Below the pieces are notes generated by a model. The model had not been told where the DNA came from and searched no databases. It worked only from the letters and a program-made list of their open reading frames with translations. The position numbers were made by a program, and so were the translations under genes. Shown here piece after piece: positions 1 through 12,811 of a stretch of DNA of 64,000 nt. This DNA is from Theocolax elegans (lineage: Eukaryota; Arthropoda; Insecta; Hymenoptera; Cerocephalidae). Numbering within the stretch: the stretch's first letter is position 1; the number at the start of each line of letters is the position of its first letter. Location of the stretch: positions 34,207,577 to 34,271,576 of the forward strand of contig CM047429.1 in the NCBI GenBank assembly GCA_026168455.1, written 5' to 3'.

Positions 1-863
1 CATATAAATTATACAATTAAAAATGTTTTATTATCATAAATTAATGAATATTTTAAAACAATATAAATAAATAATATTATTATAAAAACATAAAATTGTA
101 CTTTTTGGCACTATAAATGTCTAACTTTCATTTCTCACTGACATTCTCATTTTAAATGTACTTAACAGCTTTGATTACACTTTCTTGTGTGTAGTTTTTT
201 TTAAATTTTTGACCTTTTTAATGTAAAAAAATATTTTATATTTAATTAAATATTTTCGATGTTTGAGTAAGGTTATAATAGGTTAAGTTTACTATTTACT
301 GCTAAAATACTTGTTTTTTTGACAAAAACATTATACTTGCAATTAATAATAAGCAACTAAATAGGGTTATAATTATTTAAAATATAAATATACTGACTGA
401 AATTCAGTTAGAAAAATAAAAATGCTGAATAATAACTTCGAATAACTCCGAAATGTTGTTTAGTCGACATACACAAGCGTCCAATGACTACACTACTGCC
501 AGTTATCTTGCATTAGTAATTGGACACGGTAATTTTTAAACTTTAAATTATATATTCAGTCAATCAAAATTTTTTATTGATTCTCAATATAATAAATAAT
601 CTTAATAAACTGTGTTTGATCAAAAACCATGATTTATATTTTAATTACAAGCTTAAGTAATACTGGTTCAACGCTAACAAAAACATTAAGATGGCGATTA
701 TAATGCATTGACTTGGTAACTATTCGTAATATTTACTTGTTTACGATAGCACCAAGTACACTTACGTATTTATTTTATTTGTAATTAGGATAATCCATAG
801 TTATAAAAAAATATCTATTTTTTTTAACCTAAAAATATTTAATTTGTATTTAATATTTATATA
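1..863. other. AT-rich intergenic or intronic sequence
   Basis: No reading frame, RNA gene or repeat with clear ends was recognised here. The stretch is strongly AT-rich with many A and T runs. It is most simply read as intronic or intergenic DNA. Confidence 0.5.
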
Positions 864-1452
864 CCCTAGCGGAAAAAATAAAAAAATAAGAAAACATAAA
901 AAGCAGCAATATAACATAACGATATGTCAGTAAACGTAGAGAAAGGTAACATTTCATCTGTTTTTGAACACTTCTACGTTCTTGTACTTTCTCTTACGTT
1001 TTTCATATACTATTTCTTACAGTTACATACGTTTTATTACGTTTTATTACTATTTTCTACATTTCTCAAAATTTTACTAATATAATAACTTTTTTTTATT
1101 AGTTTTTTAAGACTTTATTCATTTGTAATAAAAAACAATAAAACGTATTAAAAAGCAAAAAAAAGTAAGAAAAAGTAATTGAAAATATCTACAAGTTAGT
1201 AAACGCAAATTAACGTAGCGGTTTACTTTTTCTTATTTTTCTTTACATTCTAGTACGTTTTCTTAAAATTTTGTTTTTAAATGTAAGCTTTTGATTAAGA
1301 TGAATATTGTAAGAGCAAGTAAGAAAACGTAATAAAATTTAAATAAATGTCATAAAACGTAAAGAAGTCCAAAAACAGATGCAATAACCCACTTTACTGT
1401 CTATTTCAAACTAATTCCTACGTTTTCTTACGTTTTATTTTTTCCACTAGGG
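864..1452. mobile_element. 589-bp MITE with CCCTAG ends
   Basis: The ends are inverted repeats of about 30 bases: CCCTAGCGGAAAAAATAAAA on the left, and the complement of TTTTATTTTTTCCACTAGGG on the right. TA dinucleotides abut both ends (862-863 and 1453-1454), consistent with a TA target duplication. The interior has many short ACGTTTT/AAAACGT stretches on both strands and no open frame. A non-autonomous DNA transposon is the best reading; the superfamily is not determined. Confidence 0.72.
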
Positions 1453-1454
1453 TA

Positions 1455-2110
1455 AATATAACAAACTGTCCAATCACACCTACCTGTCCAACCACTGGGT
1501 CCTTTACCTTATTTACGTATGGAATATTCCATGTGAAGTGGTCCAGTCAAAAAATAAAATTCTTTTAAATTAATTTTTAAGATAAATATAAATTTTTAGA
1601 GCACTATTTCAATTCAGGCCAATAATATTGAGAAGCGGAAAATGAATAATTTGAGAAGCGAAAAACAATTTTGAACTACACTGAAAGTATACTATACAAA
1701 AAAACACTATTTTTTTGGAAATTCATATTTCAAAATTGGGCATGACTATATTTTGATTTTTAGTATTTTATATAAAAATTGTGCATATCTGAAAGTTAGA
1801 GGTTTATATTTACTTGCCTAAAAAAAAATAAGTTTTCGTAATTTAATAATTTAGCATAGTATAACAAGAAAACATACTTATAAATAATTCAATAAAATAA
1901 ATGTAATATAATGTTGTTAAATTAATTTAAAATATAGTAATTTGTAAATTAATTAATTTAATTGAAATTGATATGTAACACAGTTTTTTCTCTATGTAAC
2001 ATCCGATAATTTTATAATAAGTCTACACTCATTATAAGTGAGTAAAAATTTACATCAAAATGATGTTAATAGTATTAGTATAATAAAATTATAAAAAAAA
2101 TTTTCAGAAA
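1455..2110. other. AT-rich sequence, no gene seen
   Basis: No coding or RNA feature is recognised. A short palindromic stretch with TTCCATGTGAAGTGGT near 1527 has a near twin (TTCCACGTGAAGTGGT) near 51117, so both may be remnants of one repeat family. Confidence 0.4.
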
Positions 2111-2116
2111 TTAATC

Positions 2117-2796
2117 ATGAACATGGGACATCATTTTTACAATGTAATACAACAAGATGAAAATTCAGCGAATGGAATGTTAGATGATAGGCATATGTTT
2201 GAATTTATGAAATTAAATCCACATTTTAAAATGCAAAATACAATTTTTTATCCGCTTTGAACAATATTAAAGAGCGTTCTTATGATGAAGAATTTTTACA
2301 AATATTGTTTAGTGATCTAAGTGATATGGGACACTGGATTTGCATTTGGTATGATAAAAAATTTATTCATGTATTTGATAGTTTAAATTCAGGTCTTCGA
2401 AATGATCACTTGAAATACTTAAATCGATTATTTCCCAATAAAAAATCAATTACAATTGTACAGGAATACGTTCAAAATCAATCAAAAACTTACAATTGTG
2501 GTTTAGTTGCTATAGCTTTCGCAATATCAATTTCTAACGGTGTTTGTCCTTGTAATATAGTATTCGATGAATCAATGATGAGAAGCCATTTAGAAATGAT
2601 TTATAAAAATCAATCAGTTAAAATGTTTCCTATTTTGAGAAGTGGTATTCCAAATAATCAGAGTCATAAAAACAATATTGTAATTCATAATTTAAAACAA
2701 GTTTTTAAAAATTATAATATGTCAGAGTATTCGGCTACTTATCATAATTCATTGCTAAATGTTCCATTGATTAATGAGTCAATCGATTTAATTTAA
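2117..2796 (+). pseudogene. Ulp1/C48-like cysteine protease remnant
   Basis: The frame from 2257 to 2796 has the C48 (Ulp1/SENP) layout: a GHW segment supplying the catalytic histidine (GHWICIWYDKK), an aspartate in VFDSLN about 18 residues on, then a glutamine before an NCG motif carrying the catalytic cysteine (QSKTYNCGLVAIAF). An upstream stretch in another frame (about 2117-2260, with GMLDDRHM and NPHF) fits the family's N-terminal substrate-side region, so one frameshift near 2260 is likely. It lies just upstream of the Helitron Rep frames on the same strand, so I read it as part of that transposon. A host SUMO protease gene is unlikely, because no introns or other exons are seen. Confidence 0.65.
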
Positions 2797-2832
2797 CAAG
2801 ATAACCAATTTCATAAAGAATTAAAAGAAAAA

Positions 2833-3850
2833 ATGACGACTATTAATGATAGTAAAACAGAAATAGCAAAACAAAAATCAAAACTTACTTTTGCTGATAT
2901 ACTAAAACTACAAATTAAAGATGTAGATATGAAGAAATCACACGAAGAAGTATCTAAAAAAATATATGAAAATAAAGATTTAACAGTATCATTATCAAAA
3001 ATAAGTTTTAACCAACAGAATAAACAGCTAGACGTTATACAAAACAACCCCTTCGAAATAAAACAAAAAAGCAAAATTAATAAATCAGAATGTAAAAGAA
3101 AATTACGACCATCTCAATCTGAAGATGGAGAAACAGAATTAGCAACAATTAAAGACAAAAAAATAGAACAAATGATTCAAGAACAAAAAATAACTAAAGC
3201 AGAACGACAACGTAAGTTTAGAGCATCTCAATCTGCAGATAAAAAGAAAGAAATCTCAATAATAAAAACCAAGAAAAGAATACAAATGACTGAAGAACAA
3301 AAATTAGCCGAAGCAGAACGACAACGTAAATTTAGAGTATCACAATCTGCAGATAAAAAAAAAGAAATCTCTAGAATAAAGAGTGAGAAAAGAAAACAAA
3401 TGATTAAGGAACACAAATTAGCTGAACCAGAACAAACACACAAATTTCGGGCTTTACAATTTGAAGATAAAAAAATGAAACCATTAAAATACTAAACGAA
3501 AATTTAGTATATCTCAGTCTAGAAAAAATGAAGTAGTAATAACTAAAAGTAAAAAAAAGAAAACAAATGACCAAAGTATATAAGTTGGCAGAATTTGATG
3601 AATCTACAATTTAGTGCAATTACCTTGGAAAACTTATTTACGAATGTCAATTTTGCGAAGCAAAACATTTCAGAAACGGAATAAAAAAAAATAATAAATA
3701 TGCCGATTGTTGTCATAGAAACAAAGTATTATTACTTATTTATTAGAACAATCTAATAAAGATAAAAATTTTAAACAAAATATAAGAATTTACAACAATT
3801 TATTAGCATTTGCAAGTTTTGGTGCAAAATTAGCTCATTTTACTACTGCT
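2833..3850 (+). pseudogene. Helitron N-terminal basic repeat and Zn region
   Basis: The frame 2833-3495 encodes about 220 residues, very rich in K, E, Q and R. It contains four imperfect repeats of about 32 residues built on a core like ERQRKFRASQSADKKKEIS. Helitron proteins typically begin with such charged RQR repeats. Downstream (3500-3850), broken frames keep a C-x2-C...C-H pattern (ECQFCEAKHF, then DCCHRNKV) followed by YNNLLAFASFGAK, matching the Helitron zinc-finger segment that precedes the Rep domain. Several stops and shifts interrupt it. The repeats are long enough that unequal exchange may have changed their number. Confidence 0.6.
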
Positions 3851-3853
3851 TGA

Positions 3854-6029
3854 TTGCAAGTATTAAAAATTTGTGGTCAAATTTACCACAGTACGTATGC
3901 TTTACATTTAAATGAATTTGAAAGTCCAAAATTTAGCCAATTATATATACTAGACAATAAAATAGCAAATGAATATAGATTATCTCAATGTCATCAGAAC
4001 AATTTAGACAACGAATTAATACAAGAATTAGATAGTGCACTACGTGTAATAAATCCATTTGCAAATGCATATAAAATGATGTATGAAGTCGAAAAAGAAG
4101 AACATGCACGTTCAACTGAATTAAATCGTCCAGTTCAAGAATTCCAAATGTATTTAACAAGAGATAAAACATTAAAAAATAAATCACAAATAGCGGTTTG
4201 TAATAAAGTTGCTATCGTATATGTTGGAGAAAATGGAGAACCACCTTCCAATAGAGATATATGTATTTTTCAAAAAGGAAAAAAACCTCAAACAATTGCA
4301 ATTATTAACAAAGATATTGATCCAATGGTATATCCATTAATATTTCCATACAGTGATTCAGGTTGGGAACCATTTATGAAAAGTTCAGGTGAACGAAAAT
4401 ATGATAATATAACTGCTTTACAATATTATTCATACAGATTTAGTGTACGAAAAGAATTTAATCCATGTTAAATCTCAAAAGTTTATCCAACCAATTTATT
4501 CTCAATTCGTGGACGAAAGTTGAAAATAATCGTTTATATTTTATAAGAAAAGATCAACATAATATACGAACAGAACAATATAAAGGTTTAATTGATCAAC
4601 TTAACAATAGATGTGGTAATGAAAATATTTCTATTGGTAAAATGGTTATTCTTCCATCTAGTTTTATAGGCAGTCCAAGAGCAATGCAACCATAATGCAA
4701 AATAATGGAAAACCGGACATTTTTGTAACAATGACATGTGATCCCAAATGAAAATAAATTACAGAAAACTTATTAGAAAGAAATTCTTGGTAAAATTAAT
4801 TCATACATTTATGTAATCGAATTTCAAAAACGCGGATTACCTCATATTCATATGTTATTATGGTTAGATGAAAAAGATAAAATTCAAAACACAGATCAAA
4901 TTAATAATCTCATATGTGTTGAAATTCCTAATAGAAACAAATTTCCAAGATTATATGAGTTTGTAAAACAAAATATGATTCATGGCTCTTGTGGAGTTCA
5001 GAATAAAAATAGTGTCTCCATGCACGAAACTAAAACGTATTGCACAAAAAATTTTCCAAAATGTTTTACTTCACAAACAGAATTATCTCATAATGGTTAT
5101 CCTATTTATCGCAGACGGAATGATGGATCACTAATTATATACTCCAAAAACTAAACTGCGGATAATACTTTTGTTATTCCATATAATCCACATTTACTTC
5201 TAAAACTTGAATGTCATATAAATGTAGAAATATGTAGTACAATAAAATCTGTAAAATACTTATTTAAGTATCTTTACATAGGTCCAGACACAGCTTTAAT
5301 AAAATTTAGTAATATGGAAACTAACAATGTAGAAGTTGAAAAGGTGCAAAAACAAAATATAACAAATTATGATGAAATCTCAGAATATATTTCTACGAGG
5401 TACGTTTGTCCGCCCGAGGCTATTTATCGTTTGAAGAAATTCAAATTGCACTCTCAGTCACATGCAATATATAGATTGGCTGTACATCTTGAAGATCAAC
5501 AATAAGTTTATTTTCAAGAAGGATCTGAACATAAATTAATTATCAAAAATTATGAAACAACATTGACAAGTTGGTTTTTATTAAATAAATCTGATGCAAA
5601 AGCAAAGCAATTTTTGAATTCTGATATCTCCCAATATTATGTTTACGATAAAATGAAGAAAGTATGGAATTAGCGAAAAAAATTCAATAAACCTATATTA
5701 GTAAGAATGTTTCATGTAAATCCTAAAGATAGAGAACGATTTTCCCTTCAATATTGTTACTACATGAACGTGGTGCCGAATCATTTGAAGATTTACGATC
5801 ACTTAATGGCACTGTTTATGATACATTTTATGAAGCATGCATGAAGAGATATTTAATCATTACTGATAATGAATGGGATAAATGTTTACAAGAAAATTGT
5901 TGCTTTCAATTTCCACACGCACTATGTGAACTTTTCGCTTTCATTCTATCTATTGATTGCAACTGTGAAGGGTTACAACTTTGTAACAAATATAAAGAAC
6001 ATTTTCTTGACCCAAAATTACCTGAAAGT
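3854..6029 (+). pseudogene. Helitron Rep/helicase remnant (HUH endonuclease)
   Basis: This covers broken pieces of the rolling-circle transposase. The frame 3854-4471 matches the Helitron-like N-terminal domain (GQIYH, then FSQLYILD, VINPFANAYKMMYE, PLIFPYSDSGWEPF). 4465-4695 holds the RLYFIRKDQHNIRTEQYKG and IGKMVILPSSFIGSPRAMQ segments. Around 4820-4860 an H-I-H triplet in RGLPHIHMLLWL is the HUH metal-binding motif. 4852-5154 continues with EIPNRNKFP, MIHGSCG and GYPIYRRRNDGS. 5754-6029 carries the start of the helicase half (HERGAESFEDLRSLNG, EWDKCLQE). It is dead through many frameshifts and stops, and split by the Gypsy at 6029. Confidence 0.8.
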
Positions 6030-7014
6030 TGTGACGTGGTATTCGCGCACCCGATTGAATTTAATTAATTTTAATAATTAGAATTGACCGTTGGGCCGCG
6101 TTGCCCAATACCGCGCACACAATTAATTTATTTATACGAACTGCGGCTGTCGCCAGGAACGCGAGTTCGCTGGGACGTACGGTATGGAGGATTCGGGCGA
6201 TCCTCCTTGCCTCGACAGGATGTGTAAATTATTAAAATGTCGGGGGGACCGGGAGAATAAATGAAACACACAGTTAATTAAAATAAAAAGATTAAAACAT
6301 TTATTTTAATTTATTTAACATTTTGGCCATCCAGGCCTCGTGCCGCGACAATGTTACCTCGCGCGGGGGGAAGTATCGGGAGCCAGCCGGATCGAGATAC
6401 TCGCCTGCGGTTGACTCCTTCCTGATATCCGCTATTCGGGTACCGGCGTACCCGAACACACTCCCGATGTACTCACACACATACACTCGGGGTAAGGGGG
6501 GAACGCGCGGTAATATAAGCAGACTTACCGGGGTGCGCCCCGTGGATGGCCCAGCCGATCCGTGTCCCTTTTGTCCTCCTGGGCAACGGAGGACGACGTC
6601 GGCTGCGGTGGTGCTCACTTATGCACTTCCCGTCCTTGTTCACACACACCAAAAACACTCGCGGCTCACCTCGCGAGGACGTTCCGGATTACCGACGGCT
6701 TTGCGCCTCACGCGCCTTTTCTCAGCCGGAAAACGCTCGATCGGTCCGGATAAGTTTTGTCCGCCTCGAGTGGCGGATCGTGACGTACTGATTAGGCAAT
6801 TGCCTAATTTCGAAAAGGGGATGAGAGTGGGAAACACACACACACTCTCGCGCTCTCATCCCTACGTACTATTGCGCGCGTAATTGTACACTTGATCGAC
6901 GTAAACAAATGTCGTCGGTTGGCCTTGACATACCAAAGGCGCCGACGACTTACATTTAACGTGAGTTTAAATGCTTTGTTCGCCGCGAATAGTTGTGTGA
7001 CGATTTCCGTCACA
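6030..7014 (-). repeat. Gypsy 3-prime LTR
   Basis: Direct-repeat partner of about 19821-20804. In element orientation it begins TGTGACGG and ends CGTCACA. The long open frames within it on both strands are GC-rich shadows that are not conserved between the two LTR copies. Confidence 0.9.
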
Positions 7015-7030
7015 AAGCCCCCCCCTAGAC
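7015..7030 (-). promoter_or_regulatory. Gypsy polypurine tract
   Basis: On the minus strand the bases just before the LTR read AGGGGGGGGCTT. This G-rich purine run next to an LTR start is the expected plus-strand primer, and it fixes the element's orientation as minus. Confidence 0.7.
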
Positions 7031-7108
7031 TGTACTTACCTCGGGAAGACCGAGTCGAAAGAAGGCACAATCTATTCGCGACCGCGCGCTGTCCTTTTCT
7101 CTCTTCAA

Positions 7109-8937
7109 TCAGTGGCGGGAAGGGATGCGGTCCTTGAGGATACGGACCACCTCCTGTCCTACATCTCGTGCCACATCAGCTGGGAGATTGGCAGCAGCCT
7201 CCAGCAACATGCGACATTCCCTGAGAATGTCCTTCTCGTTGCTGGATTGTACTGTCGACCCAGCTGAAGAAGCCGATACCTCCGAAGATGTACGGGGTTT
7301 AGACCCATTTCCCGACCTTGGTGTCGGCTGACGAGATGGCCCAGCCATCCTCGTAGCGTCGACTTCCATCGGGGTGGGCCGTCGCAAGTCGCTAGGCCGA
7401 GCCTTCTGCGATTGCTCCCCACGAGGTTTCGGAACAGAGGTCTTGGTCTTACCCTTTCCACTGACTCGTTGGACAGGGACTGGCTGAGCCCCGCTCTCTT
7501 CGCGTCCCTGCCTTTCTGCTTCCGCTGCTTGGTCGCTGGTCGAGGGAGCGTTCAGGCTTTCTCTGTACTCCCTCGACTTCTAGTCCGCTTTGGCTTGGAC
7601 GACCGCACTTAGGGCTGCCTTCACTTGCTCGAAGGGCCCCGTGGAATCCAAGCCAAATGCAGCGGCCTGGCGGCGAGTCGCCTCTTCCACACGGCGACCC
7701 ACCACCACTTCCGCATAGGAAGGTTTGTTGCTGGAAGGCTTCACACACGAGCCCTTCCTAGCGCCCTCCTTGCGGGTGGGCGTCTCCACCCATCGCCTCT
7801 TCGACTCCTTCGGACCTGCCCGTGGCGTTGGTCGCTTCGGTGCCTGTGGCGAGACAGGGACCTTAGCGGCCGGTGCAACGGGGTTAGATGGCGCGAAGGG
7901 GGAGTAACCCCGTTTTCGGACCCACAAATCATGCGGCTCCGAACATCTGGGGCACTCCCTCACAGTCACCCCTCGGCGTCCGCAATTAAGACAGAATGTC
8001 TTTTGCGAAATCGCACACTCCCGGTGACTGTGGTCGTTCGCCCAGCAATTGTAGCAGGTGTTTTTAGGGAGATCTACCGACCGATCGAATGGTATTGCTA
8101 CCAATCGTCGGAGGACAATTCCCCTAGTAATGACCGGGCCGGATGTAGATGACCCAGTCTTCGCCTGCTTGGGCAGGGACTCGACCCCAACATCGAGTTT
8201 CCCTGCTCGTGATGGACCTACGACAGGTGTCCCTGCTTCCGAGAACGGCCGAATCGTTGCTCGGGGTGTGACGGGGACTCCTGATTCGTAGTCGTCCATC
8301 GTCAATTGCCTGTTGCCGCTAGATTTCTTCTTCTTGCGGCGTGGGCGATTTGCGGCGACGGACTTCTGCTGCTCCCGTTCTGCCTCACGCAGATCCTCAG
8401 CATACTCTGCGGGGTAGATGTTGGCGGATGGCCCCGGTACTAATACCGCAGGCACATCCACTTCCATCCGCTCCACTGGGGTTGACTCAACCGACGAAGT
8501 GAGGTCCACCGTTGAGGCACGGGGTGTCCCTTCCAACTCCACTAGCACCTGGTCGATGTCCCGCACCGACTGGGCACATCCAGCGAGCGGGTCATCTGCA
8601 GGTACCTCGAAGCATTCGGGAGACACCGGAGTTACCTCGTCAGTGGTCTCCAAAGTCGGTGGCTTTCCCCCAGCAGTATGAGCTGAGGTGGAGATGGAGT
8701 GACGCCGTCTCCTGCCTCGAGGTCTCGGGCGTCCGGCGATGCTGCGCGATGATTTCTGGCCGCCTCCTTCTCAAACCGGCGATGGCCTTCTTCATCGCGC
8801 TCGATCGCTCTTTGTTGGAGCATCTGCTCTGTCAGGGCGATCAACTCGCCGTTTGGGTCCATCTGGGAGCTGAAATAAAACAGAAGCTTATTAGTCATAA
8901 TTAAAATATAAATTACGAATAAGGGAGAATTGCCCAT
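7109..8937 (-). pseudogene. Gypsy third ORF with zinc knuckle (env position)
   Basis: Downstream of pol, a third coding region starts at about 8860 with MDPNGELIALTEQMLQQ. It changes frame near 8650-8690, where a five-G run is a likely indel site. It continues through a 357-residue frame (8653-7580) and, past an in-frame stop, to 7109. Near its middle is a CCHC knuckle of the form C-x2-C-x4-H-x4-C (CYNCWANDHSHREC), then CLNCGRRGVTVRECPRC. The rest is rich in P, S, T and basic runs (RPRRKKKK). Directly upstream of the start codon, TTTTATTTCAG is a good splice acceptor, so expression from a spliced subgenomic RNA, as for env in errantiviruses, is plausible. No signal peptide or membrane segment is seen, so it is not an envelope gene. 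It looks like a second Gag-like RNA-binding protein. Confidence 0.6.
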
Positions 8938-9050
8938 TCACTCACACACAAGTATTCTCAAACATCACACTCTCAATGCATGGCATACAGTTACCAGGCC
9001 CAACCTTCGATAACTGTTCTAATGCGAACCGATACGCAACCCTTACTGCT

Positions 9051-12000
9051 TTACTTGACAACCCGAGGTGGTACATATCTTTTTACATCAGATATATGTA
9101 CCTCGGTCCGTTTCCGACCATGCTCTTCTAGTCTCAGAATTACTGGAGATAGTACTTCTTTAACTTCGAAGGGTCCGTCATACTTTGGTGCCAGTTTAGC
9201 AGATATGCCCTTCGCACCTTGGGAAAGCGTTCGGCACTTCCTCATGACTAGATCTCCGACCTGAAACGAGGCAATACGTCTGTTTCTGTTGTAGGTCTTT
9301 TCTTGACGTCTTTGCTCCTCGTCAATGTATTTCTTGACCAAGTCGCGTAGAGCATCAAGTCTTTTAAGACGATCTAGCCATACTTCGGGATTGTCCAGGA
9401 TCTTAAATTCCTGTTTTTCCACTTCCCTGCGGAGACTCTTCACAGGTTGTGGATGACGCTCGAAGTTTAAGAACGCGGGTGAGACTTTGGTACTTGACTG
9501 CATTGCCGTTTTTATTGCATGGCGAAATTCGTGCAAGTGTGTGTCCCACCCACGATGATCCGAATCCACAAACGTCGCAATCATCGTTTTTAACGTTCTA
9601 TTTGTTCTCTCCACCGGGTTGGCTTGTGGTCGGTAAGGAGGGGTTCTGACATGTTTTATGCCATACTCCTTCAGCATTCGCCACATGATGCCGTTGATGA
9701 ACTCAGTCCCATTATCCATTATTAAGAAATCTGGCGTTTCCCAACGGAAGACTACGAGTTCCTCGAATGCTTTCGACACCGACTTACCGGTCGCCGTACG
9801 TAATGGTTTGAGCTCTATCCACCTTGTAAACAAGTCTTAAAATACTATGATGTATTTGTATTGACTTTTACTACGTGGAAGCTCCATTACGTCTGCTGCC
9901 ACAACAGCCCAGGGTCTCTCAATGTTACGTTTACCCACCAAGCCTTGAGGACCTGCTTGAGACGTCTTATAGCTCTGACAGATCAGACACTGTAAAACAA
10001 ATTGGCGGGTATCGTGGTAGATACCTGGCCAATAATAGTCTCTTGCAACACGTTCGTAACTCTTTTCGACTCCCATATGACCCATGGATGGGTGGAAATG
10101 AGAATCTACTAAGACTCGGTTCCTCTGCTCTAAGGGTAGAACAAGGCGCCAGTCTTCTTCTCGTTCTGTTACAGAGTCCAAGAGTTTATCACTTGTAAAA
10201 CGATATAGCATATCATCCTCAATTTTCCACTCCGGAAATTTCTGAGGGCATGAGTGTACATCGTTTAATCTAGCAATATACTATGGGTCTGTAATTACTT
10301 CGAACGAGGCAATCTCTTCTTCGTCGGGGTCTGGGTTGACGGCACGAGAAAGCGCGTCCGGGACATAGTGCAAGGCTCCTTTCTTATGCACTATTTCAAA
10401 GTCCCATTGCTGCAATTGAAGTATCCATCGTGCCAACCTACCCGACGGTTCTCTGAGATTTTTGAGCCATTTGAGAGCACTATGGTTGGTCACAGCCGTA
10501 AATCGATAGGCCTCAATGTATGGTCTCAATCTCTTAATAGCCCATATGAGAGCCAAGCATTCTTTTTCCGTTGTCATGTAATTACGTTCAGCGCGATTTA
10601 ATAATCGGCTGACGTAGACAATCGGATGCTTGAAACCCTCGTCGTCCAGTTGCGTCAACACCGCACCTATTGCTAAGTCACTAGCGTCACTTTGGACGGT
10701 AAATGGCTTAGAAAAGTCTGGACGGGCTAATACAGGCGCTTCAGCTAACGCAACTCTAAGCTGACGAAACGCCTTCTCCTGCTCCTCGCCCCAATCCCAA
10801 GCCTGGTCTTTACGCAGCAACTTGGTAAGGGGAGCTTTAATGTCAGCTTCTCGATTAATGAATTGAGAGTACCAGGCTACCATCCCGAGAAAGGATCTCA
10901 GCTGTTTGACATTACGAGGAGTAGGGTAATTAAGGACTGGAGCGACTCGTTCCTCGTCAGGACTCAAGCCGTCTGCGTCCAATTTGTACCCAAGGAACGT
11001 TACGCTGGAACAACAAAACTCACACTTCTCTCGATTCACTTCGAGTCCAGCGTCATTCAACGTCCTTAGTACGTATTCGAGCCATTTTAGATGGTCCTCA
11101 AAAGTTTCGGTGATGACGATCAAGTCGTCTAGATAACCAAACACATGAGGTTCCACCTTAGGCCCGAAAATTGCATCTATAAGCCGTGCAAAGGTCATAG
11201 GAGCATTCATGAGGCCAAAGGGCATTCTCGTGAACTGCCACAGCCCCGACCCTGGTACAGCAAATGCAGTATAATGCCGGCTCGCCTCGGCCATTAATAT
11301 TTGGAAGTAAGCTTTCTTAAGATCGATTTTTGATATATACTTTGCATTATGCAGCTTATCCAATATGGTATCCATATTAGAAATTGGATAAGAATCACGT
11401 TTTGTGACTGCATTAAGGTCTCGAAAATCGATACAGAAGCGATAACTTCCTTCGTCCTTGCGGACGATGACCGGAGCAGCTGACCAATCACTCGCACTCG
11501 GTTCAATAATGCCCTTGTCAAACATCTTTTTGACCTCATTCTGGGCAAATTCGAGTACCTTGGGAGACATACGTCTTGGCTTATGACGAACCGGTCTTGC
11601 ACCAGGTTCAACCTCTATATGGTGCTCCGTTAACGTCGTAAAGCCGTGGACGTCTCCCGAGGGCAAGAGTAGGCTTTCAACTAACTCTTTGACTAGTTTC
11701 CGCTGGTCGTCTTGTATCTCAATTATACCAGCACATTCAGCGGAAATCCTCGAATCGATGTCATGAGTTGTATCTCTGACGAAGTGTCTCCAATCACTCT
11801 CGCCAATACGCCAGATAGCTTCGCCTAATTTGACTTCCATATTCCAATGTTGTAGAAAATCCATACCGAGAATGATGGAATGCTCAATATTCTCTACAAT
11901 TCTCAGTTGGATATTGCCATCAAGGCCTTCTACACAGAATAGAATGTCGATAAGGCCAAGGACTTTAAGTGCTGGTCCAGCCACGCTTTTCACGATAACC

Positions 12001-12416
12001 TTGACAGGTCTCCATTTAAACTTGTACTGTTCGACAACATCTGATCGTACAAAAGAGACCATGGCGCCAGGATCGAAAAGTGCTTTGAAGTCCTTTCCAC
12101 CGAGTCGTACCAAAAAGAATAGCCGGTTATCCGATTGGATTCCAGCAATTATCTGATCGGTTTGACTATCGTCGTTAGGAGTCGATGCCGTGTGCGTCAT
12201 TTTAGACGTACTTGGTACGGCATCTGCCCCCCCCCCCTGAACTGTACTTCTCGGCAACGAGTTTGTACGGTTCATGTTATGCACACCATCGACAACTACC
12301 TTCTCCACCAAGGGCTCGTTGTTAAGGACAATTTCCTTCTCCACCAAGGGTTTCTTGTCCTCTTTACTAGGTGTGTCACAACGGGGTGACGATGAGCAAC
12401 AACCACGGTCGTTCAC
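9051..12416 (-). pseudogene. pol: Gypsy pol: protease, RT, RNase H, integrase
   Basis: One minus-strand frame of about 1,120 codons is interrupted only by in-frame stops at 10281 and 9837. The order is: retropepsin (FKALFDPGAMVSFV, a DPGA in place of the usual DSGA/DTGA, with ILGMDFL behind it); reverse transcriptase (RFCIDFRDLNAVT, MPFGLMNAPMTFARL, catalytic GYLDDLIV, FLGYKL); RNase H (VQSDASDLAIGAVL, TEKECLALIWAI, a TNHSALKWL where TDH is usual, VPDALSR); integrase zinc-binding (HPSMGHMG, then CLICQ); and the DDE core (ADVMEL, LIMDNGTEF, NPVERTNRTLK). The domain order and motifs are those of Ty3/Gypsy. Two nonsense codons make it inactive as it stands. It is otherwise well preserved, so related active copies may exist. 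Confidence 0.92.
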
Positions 12417-12811
12417 TCCGATGGTGCTAAGCGGCTGAGATAACGATCTCTTTACGCTTTCTTCACAAATAATATCTCTGCTATCAGAGTATATTTGCCT
12501 TTGGAGTTCCTTAGACCAATCTTTAGCCTCACGCTTTTGTTGGTCTAATAAGGTTCCTTATTCTGTTTTACCTTGCAAAGCTCGGGTGGGATTGACAGGT
12601 TGTGTTCTAAGAACTTTTCCATCTGTCAAATTCCCAGAACGTTTAGGATCCTTACACTCAGACTTACTTTCAACACCAACTTTGGTCTGAGAGGGAATTT
12701 GATCTCTGTTAAGGCCTTTAGAGAAGTCAGCAAATGATTTGCTAGACTTCTTAAAGAGTTTAGAGGGTTCTCCAACCTTAAACTCTTGCCCTTGTAAGCC
12801 ATGCGGTTTAC

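Larger units (their letters stand above)
2115..6029 (+). mobile_element. Decayed Helitron, 5-prime segment
   Basis: A run of broken frames on the plus strand reads in order as an Ulp1-like protease, a basic repeat region, a Helitron-like N-terminal zinc region, a Rep (HUH) endonuclease and the start of the Pif1-type helicase region. The segment ends abruptly at 6029, where a Gypsy LTR starts. It resumes at 20805-20980 after the Gypsy, with the frame restored. Many frameshifts and stops show it is dead. I could not fix its 5-prime end; TC/CTRR Helitron termini were not identified. Confidence 0.8.

Noticed and set aside
6301..7070. Several GC-rich open frames on both strands inside the Gypsy LTR
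   Set aside because: They are not conserved in the other LTR copy and show no domain; GC-rich sequence lengthens chance frames.
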